From Siphlonurus alternatus (Eukaryota > Arthropoda > Insecta > Ephemeroptera > Siphlonuridae): a DNA stretch of 64,000 nt. Each line of letters opens with the position of its first letter. The stretch's first letter is position 1. The stretch spans positions 10,665,971 to 10,729,970 of the forward strand of contig OX463785.1 in the NCBI GenBank assembly GCA_949825025.1, written 5' to 3'. The notes under the pieces are model-generated. The model ran no database searches, was not told the origin of the DNA, and saw nothing but the letters and a program-made list of their open reading frames with translations. Below are positions 45,054-64,000 of the stretch, piece after piece. The position numbers were made by a program, and so were the translations under genes.

Positions 45054-48000
45054 ATGATTGATGCTAAAGGTAACTAACAATGTATTTTATAAAATTAAGA
45101 ATAAATTAAAGCATTAAATTTAATCTTAACTGCTATTTTTTGTTATTATATTGGGTGTTCTAATTTTTCAATTATGCATCATGGTCTTGATTTTGCGATC
45201 ATTTTATTTCTTTAAAGAACAGTTTAAATCAAATTCTATTATTTCAAGCTTCTATTGCTACAAGTATATACCCAAGAAAAGACTGTGTATGATAGATATG
45301 AAATTTAAGAGGATAATTATTTTACAGGTGCGTTTGACAAGCAGGTTGCAGGACAAGATGATTCATGTTACGCTCCCGCTGCTGTGGAAACTTTACTTCA
45401 AGTTATTAAATCTAACAGTAAGTCTGTCATCATTATAATTTATAGCTATGATTTGTACTATATGTTGTGTTAAGATGATGGAAGATATACCAAAATGCCC
45501 AATAGCAGGAGTGACGTGGGGAAGTTTTCTTTTTACAGCTAGAGAAGAACTGCGGTGAGAGAGTGGAATCTGCTGAGCCGTGAGGTGGTGGAGGCCAGCA
45601 GTTCTGGGGAGTTCAAGAGGAGACTTAGAAGCGAAAGCCTGGGGCGAGCCACCATGGTGTAACCACAATTGCTGCCTAGTATCAACTTTATCTTTACAGC
45701 ACTGGACGGACGGCTGGACCTAGCTGCCACAATGACTTTTCTCATCAAAGTATTATGATCATGATAGATTTAGATTTTAACGCTCTGCGGCAAATGTGGC
45801 TAAACCACGGTGGCTCGCAATATAGTGCTCAACGCACTCTTAAATCCCCCGTAACTCTCCGCCCCCACCACCTCGGACGGCAGGGAGTTCCACTCCCTCA
45901 CTGTTCGGTTTATGAAGGAATACTTTCCCACATCGCTTCCACTACCCCTGAACTCCAGCTTCCACTGATGATCCCCCCTCCCAATGTATCTACCTTTCCT
46001 AGTTCTATCGCTAAACCCGCTCCAACCTGCCATCTCCCTGTTAACTTTAAACAAATTTCCTAGTCGGTTGTACCTTCTCCTTTCCTCGAGTGGCTCCCAC
46101 TCCAAAGTCTGAATCATTTTCGACACGCTTTCATAATCTTTCCACACCTTTTTGTCATCTGCAACTAATCTCCATTTTCTCATTCTACCCATAACTCTTC
46201 TAGCAGCCCTCCGCTGAACCTTTTCCAACTCCTTCTTTCCAATCTGCCTATATGGGTCCCACACACTACATGCATACTCCAGTATTGGTCTCACTAAGGT
46301 CTTATAGGCCTTGTCTCTGACAAATACAGTCGCCCCCTTCAAATTTCTCATAACAAACTCCAAATTTCTCCTTCCCTTTGACGTTACATACCTAATATGT
46401 TCATTCCAATTCAGCTCTCTCTGAAGAACCACCCCAAGGTATTTATATTTATCGTCCTCCCTAAGTACCTCGCCTCTCATTAGGTATACTGCATCTTCTT
46501 TTACTCTTTTCCTACTAAAATTAACTACCGAACATTTGCCAACATTAAGACTCATACCATTTTTGTCCACCCACCTACCTACGGTGTCTAGATCTTCCTG
46601 CAGCTTCCTCTTATCTTCCTCATTTACTATTTTCCTATACAAAACACTATCATCAGCAAACAGCCTCATTAAAGAATCTACTCCCTCCGGCAAATCTTCA
46701 ATAAAAATCAAAAACAAGATTGGTCCGAGGACGCTCCCCTGCGGAACTCCTGAGGTCACCCTAATCTCATCCGAAAAAGTTGATCCAATCTTCACTCTTT
46801 GGACCCTATCCCTTAAGAAATCCTGTATCAAGTCAACCAAACATTCATCAAGCATACACTTTCTCCTTAATTTATCTATCACGATGCTGTGCGGAACCTT
46901 ATCAAAAGCCTTCTCAAAGTCCAGGAACACCGCATGCATTTCCCCTTTACTGTCTAAGCAATCTGCTAGTTGCTGCACAAAACCCAACAGCTGGGTATCA
47001 CAAGAATAATGTTTTCTAAATCCGTGTTGCCTTTTGCTAAAGAACTTTGGGTTCTCTAGCTCTCTCATCATAAACCGAACAATTACTTTTTCCATAACTT
47101 TGGAAACCACCGAGGTCAAGCTGACCGGTCGATAATTTTTTGCTTCACATTTAGCACCTCCCTTATAAATGGGAGTTACCCATGCTTCCCTCCATCCATG
47201 TGGTATGATGCCTGCATTTAAAATAGCCTTGAACAAAAACATTTGATATCTACAATGCATACTTATATTAAGCTTTAAAAAAAAAAAAAAAATTGATATT
47301 GTGTATCAATGTAGTACCTATGTATCGCCTATGGAAAGAAGAACCATAGCTTAAATTTGGCATGCTTCTGTCAGTGAATTTGCTCATGGCCTTACTTGCA
47401 TGAAAACAACGTTAAAGGTATCCTCCCGGGAAACTTTTTGGTTAACTCTGGAATTCTGAATACAAGGCGACACAGATGTCTCTCCTAGTCTTGTTTCTAG
47501 TTTCCAACAAAACTGCAGTTTGCACTTTCCCTTGGTGAGGAAAGTGAGTGTTCCAGTTTTCTTGGCCCACGAGCTTGTACTGTCTTTGATCTTTGAAACA
47601 AACTGTACACAGGATCTACCACCTTGAGAGAACTGACTGACTCGCTACGTAAAGCAGTCTCGGATATCTACGATCCTGTCAAGTCTCCCCTCTCCGTTGT
47701 ATCTGCATGCGAGCTGTTCAATCTCTTCATAACCTTGTCTGGTGGGGACCTGGAGAACCCGGTAAGACCAGGTCAAATGTTATACCAGAGACCCTACAGA
47801 GACCTCCGTGTCTTATGGCCAGAAATATGACCAGCTTGGCCGAGCTTCACTCTAACTGAGAGTGGCGGCGCCACTGAATCGCAGCGGCACGGCCCGGTTT
47901 TCGCTGGCTGCACGAGCAATTTCAAGCAGCAAGAACCGGAGTTTACCGGACCTTGCCGAACATTTAGCAGCGCCGCCACTCTCAGTTACAGTGAAACTCT

Positions 48001-50865
48001 GATCAAATCCCTGGCCATATGTCACGGAGGTCTTTGTAGGGTCTCTGATGTTATACAGATACTGAGTGTGACGATTTCATGCTAACTTGGGTGGTTTTAC
48101 TTTATTATATTATATTTCCCTCATGAGTACACGGATAAAGGTGCAGTGATTGCATGCTAGTCATGGAGGTTTATGATTATTAAATGCTGAAGGGGATGTC
48201 AGTTACGCATTTATATAATATTTTCCATGAAATTATGTCTGCTCGCATTCTACAAACCATGTCATATAATGGCAGTCCCGTGAGAATAGCCAAGATTCTG
48301 GGATAACAAAATTATAGAAGTGAAGCCATTGTGTACTCTATTAATTGTTTTCTTAATAGCATGCAATGCTATATAATATATTATGTATGAAAAAAGATAC
48401 AGAAATATATGGACCAGGGAAATTTAATTTCATTTTTAAGTGTGTGCTCGAAATGATTAAAACTTCATGTCGTATAGATTTAAAAAAGGATACAGTACTT
48501 ACCACTTCATATTAATTGTATGATCAAAATTAATCAAATTTGAGCTATATTAGTTTAACTTTTTTAAACACTAAATTAAAGTAACCTTTAATATTAATAT
48601 GCTCTAAATTAGAGTGACGTTGAAGGATTAAATGCAGTTTGTGCATTTTTTTTTTTTTTTTTTTCCTACTAAACTTGCCTTTACATTTTTTTTTCTTTTG
48701 ATTTTAACAAGTTGCACAAGAACTTTCATCTTGAACTTTTCAAAAGTATGTACTAATTCTTCATAATTATATAAATACAAAACTTATACAATGTTCTGTA
48801 CAATTATTATTGACAAGACTATTTCTACATGCAATTAGCTGGGTTCTTACATCAGGTTGTTATTTCAGAACATAGAGGAGTGCAAGCGGATAATGAGAGA
48901 GCGAGGCGAGCTCTTCTCTCGAAAGTTGAAGGAAGGACGGGAGAAACTCCCCAAGATAGTCCTGCCTTTCATCAATGATGGCTGTGTAAGTTGGTACCTC
49001 TTGTACTTTAGTGCTGTCAAAGTGTAATTATATAAATTTCCTGATAAGTAATAACAAATTAACCCAATATTTCAGTACAATTCACATTTAATATAAAAAA
49101 GTTAAGCTAGAATTTTCATTTGTAGGTCAATAAATTAAACTGAAATTAAGTATACTCTGAAAGTGTTTAAATTTTACCATTTATCTAAATTTTCTAAGAG
49201 AGGAAAAAAAAAGGCAGATTTGTAATTTTGGGAGAATTAAAAAAAAAAAAAAAAAACAGGAGTAAGGTTCATGCAGTCTTGAGGTACTGTATACACTCAA
49301 ATCTCATAAAATAATAAAATTCAAGTTAAATCTATGTAAAGTTGACTGCAAAAACCTGTTACATAGCAGCAATCACCTTTTCTTCATTACGATTGGCTGC
49401 CGTCCATTTTTACCGTCTTATGATTGACTGTTACAGAGTATTCTGACCCACTCGCTGTCCGGCACGGTGCTACGAGCGATGGCTCACGCTGCTCGCAACA
49501 ATGTCCAGTTTACAGTCTATGTTACCATGGGGGCGCCGGCTGATAAGGGGTGAGTGTAGCCTGCAATTTGCAATTCTATGTTCTTCTTATCTGAATCAAT
49601 TCATGATGTAATTTTATATGGTGTTTAATTATAATATGTATGCCTTTGGGCAATTGGGTCAATTTTACAGGGAGGCCACGGTCCCCTTTAGTTTTTTCCT
49701 CTAACATTTGATGCCTCTTATATTGAATTGAAGTATGGTCAACTAATTCGTCTTACCATTCTTACTCTAATAGAGTGTAATAGAGGCTTCAAGTGTTCCC
49801 CAGTGGAAAAATTTTCTCCATAAGCCACCATGTTAGATTTTTATTTTTCTCAGTAACTATTCAAGCTATTGATTAAATCAAAAACATTTACTACCCCCCC
49901 CCCCTCCATTTAGGGATCATCTAATAGTCTACCAAGAATTTCCCTCTCTCTCTTTAATGCTTGATGCTTTATAGGGTGTGTTTTTATGTTATTATTCAAT
50001 AACATATTAAAATTTTGACGAAGTAGTTTATTTTATTATTTAAAATGTCTGATTAAATTTATATGTTTATTATATTTTTATTTGGGTGACTAAACACTTA
50101 CAGTAAATGGGATCCCCTTTTTTAGTCACCCATTGAGCACATGTATAATTTTTGTATAAAAGTATGTATTATCTTTTTTTTTTCTGCTGCTCAATAAACA
50201 TTTATATTATTATTATTAATGCCAAAAAAAGCAATTTTGGAGTTTTTTTTTTTTACATAGGAATAATGTTGTGGGAACACTGCAAAATCAGCTTTGAAGC
50301 TTCTATGTCACATTAGTGATGTCTCCACTTCATAATCTTCTTGGTTATTTTCTCTTTACATAATCCTTTCCTTTTATACTGTACTTCACTTTATAATTGT
50401 ACAGATGTGATCTCTAATTCCCATCTCTTTGACAGCAAGCAGATGGCTGCCGACTTGGAGAACGTTTCTCGCTTGCACGGCGGGGTGATCACGGTAGAGT
50501 CGGTACCGGACACTGCCATAGGCTACATCATGGAGCGAGTGGACGCCGTGATCGTGGGAGCTGAGGGTGTGACCCAGCCAGGCGGGATCGTCAACCACAT
50601 GGGCACCTACACGATGGCTCTGGCAGCTCACGAAGCCAAGAAACCATTCTACGTACTGGCGGAGAGCTACAAGTTCATGCAGATCTACCCTCTGAACCAG
50701 GCTGACCTTCTGGATGACCTCAGGGTGAGTTTATAGCATAGGAATACATATGTAGGTAAGTTGAGGATTTAGTACAATGCTGTTTATTTTCTGGGATTTG
50801 AAAGTATTTTAACCTTCCAAAATGAAAGTACAGCAAGTACGTAGTTTGTTTTTGTTATTCCAGAA

Positions 50866-50903
<38 letters not shown>

Positions 50904-51727
50904 TATTATATATTAAACTCTTAAAATATTTTAATATTTGTTGTAGTGTGTTTGTAGAAATATTTTATACTCTTACACTGTGTTCATGCTTTAGTAAGTA
51001 CTGTGCCTCAAACTAAGTGATGTTTTTTGTTTTTCTTAATTGTTACTAAACTTATTGAACACAGAAAGTCTGAAGTTACATAACAATTAAATTTTATTTT
51101 AATTTTTTTAATTAAAATTATTTAAGTTTCATCTTGAGATAATTAGAATGCTCATTTTTTTACCATTGAAGTATGTTCTTTAGAAGTTACAAAGAGTTTA
51201 CATTGTAAAGAGATCGAACGCCCATGTTAAATATTTTTCCTAGCATTTAATGTATAAACCAAAGAAAAGCTCTAGATGAAGTGAAAATGAGACCTTATTA
51301 TTTGGTCGTCCAGATGGCGACGGGCACACCCCTAAATGCTTATAACTTGCAGCTGCAACGCCATCTGAACGCCCCTGCACTAAAACTGTAGAATAACACA
51401 TTTTTTCGTACTCGCACTTCCTTCAAGGTCTGTGATGTTTGAACAGAATTTTGGCCATAAGCGTTCTATATCTCTACACTATAAGATCTCTGGAAGTTAT
51501 AATAAGTGTTACAAAAGCAACCATGCATGTCCTCAAGCTCTCTAAACAAGCATCTCCCACCTTCTTGTCCCCAGAGGTTCGTTCTCCAGCACACCAGCAG
51601 TCAGGCGGGTGTTCTGGACATGAGGGTGGACTACACGCCCCCCAAGTACATCTCCCTCATCTTCACCGACCTGGGAATATTTACAACAGCAGCCATCAGT
51701 GAGAAACTCATCGAGCTGTACACGTAA
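45054..51727 (+). CDS. EIF2B1: Translation initiation factor eIF-2B subunit alpha, 308 aa, complete
   Basis: Seven exons, all phases consistent: 45054-45069, 45328-45417, 47613-47761, 48869-48985, 49437-49549, 50436-50724, 51575-51727; 927 nt, 308 codons plus stop, against 305 aa in human. Family landmarks: APAAVETLLQVIK, CELFNLFITL, RGELFSRKL, GSILTHSLSGTVLRAM, YIMERVDAVIVGAEG, GGIVNHMGTYTMAL, KPFYVLAESYKF, PLNQADL and the C-terminal ISLIFTDLGIFTTAAISEKL. eIF2B is the decameric GDP-GTP exchange factor for eIF2; alpha dimerises across its centre and is needed for inhibition by phosphorylated eIF2 (family knowledge). The first coding exon is only 16 nt (MIDAK plus one base), chosen because its donor G|GTAACT and phase fit exon 2. 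Intron 2 holds a retrotransposon. Confidence 0.95.
45495..45662 (+). pseudogene. 5'-truncated relic of a non-LTR reverse transcriptase (C-terminus)
   Basis: The frame SRSDVGKFSFYS, stop, RRTAVREWNLLSREVVEA...GRATMV, stop at 45660-45662 matches the C-terminal end of the minus-strand element at 45800-47260 (GSDVGKYSFINRTVREWNSL). The in-frame TAG and missing N-terminus make it dead. Its 3' end faces that of the other copy, in tail-to-tail orientation. Confidence 0.75.
45800..47260 (-). CDS. Non-LTR retrotransposon reverse transcriptase, 5'-truncated, ORF intact (486 codons)
   Basis: The RT core is readable: NAGIIPHGWREAWVTPIYKG, KNYRPVSLTSVVSKVMEK, FLDFEKAFDKVPHS (catalytic Asp), SGVPQGSVLGPILFLIFIED, then MRLFADDSVLYR (FADD catalytic box). 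The C-terminal part has CSVWDPYRQIGKKELEKVQR and ends in the TVREWNSLP region. The style is that of the CR1/Jockey superfamily; the exact clade is uncertain. The apurinic endonuclease and ORF1 are missing, so the copy is 5'-truncated near 47275 and immobile by itself. There is no frameshift or stop across 1.46 kb, which points to a young insertion. It lies antisense in EIF2B1 intron 2. Confidence 0.9.
   Translation of the reverse strand: MHCRYQMFLFKAILNAGIIPHGWREAWVTPIYKGGAKCEAKNYRPVSLTSVVSKVMEKVIVRFMMRELENPKFFSKRQHGFRKHYSCDTQLLGFVQQLADCLDSKGEMHAVFLDFEKAFDKVPHSIVIDKLRRKCMLDECLVDLIQDFLRDRVQRVKIGSTFSDEIRVTSGVPQGSVLGPILFLIFIEDLPEGVDSLMRLFADDSVLYRKIVNEEDKRKLQEDLDTVGRWVDKNGMSLNVGKCSVVNFSRKRVKEDAVYLMRGEVLREDDKYKYLGVVLQRELNWNEHIRYVTSKGRRNLEFVMRNLKGATVFVRDKAYKTLVRPILEYACSVWDPYRQIGKKELEKVQRRAARRVMGRMRKWRLVADDKKVWKDYESVSKMIQTLEWEPLEERRRYNRLGNLFKVNREMAGWSGFSDRTRKGRYIGRGDHQWKLEFRGSGSDVGKYSFINRTVREWNSLPSEVVGAESYGGFKSALSTILRATVV
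47786..48047. mobile_element. 262-bp MITE with perfect 9-bp TSD in EIF2B1 intron 3
   Basis: Ends CAGAGACCCTACAGAGACCT and its complement. Subterminal arms are AACTGAGAGTGGCGGCG and CGCCGCCACTCTCAGTT. ATGTTATAC is duplicated at 47777-47785 and 48048-48056. It begins only 24 bp after the exon 3 splice donor, yet leaves the donor intact. Confidence 0.9.
49675..49925 (-). repeat. Dispersed repeat family K, copy 3
   Basis: Reverse complement of the copies at 33800 and 39725: GATCCCTAAATGGAGGG and GGCTTATGGAGAAAATTTT on the minus strand. It lies in EIF2B1 intron 5. Confidence 0.7.
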
Positions 51728-51809
51728 AGTCAGTACCGACTGTTTACCAAGGAGATCATATCAGTGGAGGTGCAACTTAAATACAGCTACTTTATCACCT
51801 GCTTTAATG

Positions 51810-52125
51810 GAGTACCGACCTCAAAAATTTTTATTGCAGAAATGGATAGAGGGTGCAAAATTATGCTACTCTGAATTTTTTCAGATTTTTCTGAGACCGG
51901 GAAGTATTTTTAAAAAATTATTGAAAGTCCTTTTTATGACGTCACGAGGCGCCTCTCCTTAAGAAAAGGATAGGACATTAACGCCCGTGACGTCATAAAA
52001 CGGACTTTCAATAAATAATTTTTAAAAAATACTTCCCGGTCTCGGAAAAATCTGAAAAAATTCAGAGTAGCATATTTTTGCACCCTCTATCCATTTCTGC
52101 AATAAAAAATTTTGAGGTCGGTACT
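51810..52125. mobile_element. Foldback MITE family A, copy 2, in the EIF2B1 3' flank
   Basis: GTACCGACCTCAAAAATTTT pairs with AAAATTTTGAGGTCGGTAC. Internal arms (TATGCTACTCTGAATTTT, GAAGTATTTTTAAAAAATTA) match the copy at 3021. It contains a mirror pair of TGACGTCA octamers (51937, 51988). It starts 83 bp after the stop codon, so it may lie in the 3'UTR. Confidence 0.85.
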
Positions 52126-53039
52126 TCATTCAAGCAGGTTCATGAGTTAAAAAACTTTCATGTTTACATAGGTTAGCATCTGAGCTGGTTAAGACTGTAA
52201 CATCTTATGGCATGTTTCCAGTCTAAATAAGCTACTGTAACGTCCATGATTTCTCAAAGATGGTGTTAGTACATTGTCTAATTTTGGCTCAGCCCTTACA
52301 CATCATTGGGGAAGTGGGTTTTTACTTCGTCTTTCGTCTGGAACAATGAAAGTTTATCTGCCTACTACGATCTATAGGAACTACTTCTATCTTTCTTAAC
52401 CATGAAGCAAAAAATATATATTTTTTTTGTACTATTCTTTGCATCTCTACTTATATAATCCCCATGGAATTTGTGTATCAAATAGCAGATAAATAATTTC
52501 TGCTGTAACTTTTATAAAGTTATGGCAGTTTGCTTATCTGGTGTTTGATTTCTTTGCTGCTGTCAAATTTGCTAATTTTTGAGCCTGTTGTGGATAACTT
52601 GCATGCAACCTTTATTTATTAACCTGAAAAAATCAACTTTGTGATCACAATATCTATGTAATTGATTACAGGAAGGGGAGGGGGGGTCAACTTTGTATAA
52701 TTAAAGTTATCCACATTAAATTTACTTATTGTGTAAATTTTGGTAATCATGTATTGCTGTAATGACAATTCTCATCATTATTATATTTTATAAATATGAA
52801 TTCTACTGTCTTATTCTTCGTCAAAACTATTAAGACCCTGTAGACCTACTACTCATTATTTTTGACATCACAATCTCTTTAAGAAAATAGTAATTTATTA
52901 TTAATTCCCCCTTTTTAAGATAAATTTGCAAAATAATAATATCTTAAGGGATTAAAAAAATAAAGGCACACCTTATTTAAAATAATAATACATATAATAT
53001 ATTTAAAGATAAGTTAACAACAACAACATTACATTCACT
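52126..53039. other. Intergenic gap between convergent EIF2B1 and FER
   Basis: About 0.9 kb of A/T-rich DNA that presumably holds both 3'UTR ends. No clear AATAAA close to either stop can be singled out. Confidence 0.5.
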
Positions 53040-63170
<10,131 letters not shown>

Positions 63171-63890
63171 CTGCAACAGGTGCTTAATTAACATCGGGCT
63201 AATTCACGTCGGAATCGTTAATTAAACCTTTGTTTTTGTAGTCATCATTGATTATAATTTGTTGTTGATCTTAAATATTTTGATAAATTGTGTATTTTAT
63301 TGATATCGTGAGTATTTTATTTGTTGGTAATATAATTAGATTTTAATTTTTGTTAAAAGGACTGTTGAATATTGAAAATATATTTAATAAAATAACAGCA
63401 TTGATAGAAAAAGGTGCAAAGAGAGGAGGAAAATATATTTATATAATTTTAATTATAATATTAATTTCCAGTGCTAAAATATACACAGATATATTAAGGA
63501 TGAATCTCAGTAGGTTGATATCTCGCAATCATAGCGCCTGAATGCAACAAGACTTGCAGGGGACTTAGAACTCACCATCAATAGGTGGCATACAAATTTT
63601 GAAGCGAATCTGTCTTATCAGTTTTGTGAAAACTGAGGTAGAAGTTTAACATTGGCCTTATGGACGAAAACCGGAAATGGAGCTGTTGTAAGAAAACTGC
63701 AAGACTAAATTTGCTCAAACCAGCATTAAAAGCGAATAAGTTTTAGAACATTCTCGATTTTTTAAAATTTATTTCATTCGATTCGTTTGCAGGGAAATAT
63801 TCTTCGACTCCGAAGTATCTGAGATTAATCGTTAATAATACAGTGCTAAAAGTAACGCGAAACCGCGACATAATAATAATATGATATATA

Positions 63891-63948
<58 letters not shown>

Positions 63949-64000
63949 ATATTATTATATTATATTATTATTATATATATATTATGGCAAAAAATATTTA
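63171..64000. other. FER intron at right edge: repeat L copy 2 and TA microsatellite
   Basis: 63498-63785 is the uninterrupted copy of repeat L (GAGGTAGAAGTTTAACATTG, then GGCCTTATGGACGAAAAC). 63889-63941 is a TA microsatellite. No further FER exon is seen, so the 5' exons lie outside. Confidence 0.75.

Noticed and set aside
46536..47009. 157-codon plus-strand ORF
   Set aside because: It is the antisense shadow of the reverse transcriptase frame.

Overview
This is eukaryotic nuclear DNA, almost certainly from an invertebrate animal. The background is very A/T-rich, but the coding exons are markedly G/C-rich at third codon positions. Genes are split by GT-AG introns. One gene is a FER-type F-BAR/SH2/tyrosine kinase, a metazoan-style architecture. 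Introns and intergenic DNA are packed with short foldback/MITE-like elements, 5S-rRNA-derived SINEs, a non-LTR reverse transcriptase and microsatellites. I cannot name the phylum. No prokaryotic, organellar or CRISPR features were seen.

Layout. 1-5350: 5' part of an unrecognised gene on the minus strand, with an ETS-like promoter, running off the left edge. 5.4-9.4 kb: A/T-rich DNA with one young TTAA-type MITE. 9390-12491 (-): complete A20/AN1 zinc-finger protein (ZFAND5/6 family, 206 aa). 12.7-30.4 kb: an orphan terminal exon (-), then a repeat-rich desert with many MITE families and a striking cluster of the octamer TGACGTCA. 30413-44624 (-): a small four-exon gene (94 aa, one 33-nt microexon). 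A second small four-exon gene (+, 38410-41474, 155 aa) sits on the opposite strand inside its first intron. 45054-51727 (+): complete seven-exon EIF2B1 (308 aa), divergent from the 94-aa gene across a 429-bp putative bidirectional promoter. A 5'-truncated non-LTR retrotransposon and an inverted relic of the same family lie in its intron 2. 53040-63170 (-): thirteen exons of FER (774 codons; the N-terminal F-BAR exons lie beyond the right edge), convergent with EIF2B1. 63.2-64 kb: a repeat copy and a TA microsatellite.

EIF2B1 (translation-initiation exchange factor), ZFAND (ubiquitin/proteasome-linked stress protein) and FER (cytoplasmic tyrosine kinase) are unrelated housekeeping or signalling genes, so the order suggests no operon-like co-function. 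The new material is (i) three unrecognised genes reconstructed here from reading phase and splice signals, (ii) 20 perfect TGACGTCA octamers, and (iii) an unusually legible set of MITE families with intact target-site duplications, including two TTAA elements that share one TTAA and a 9-bp-TSD element inserted inside another repeat.
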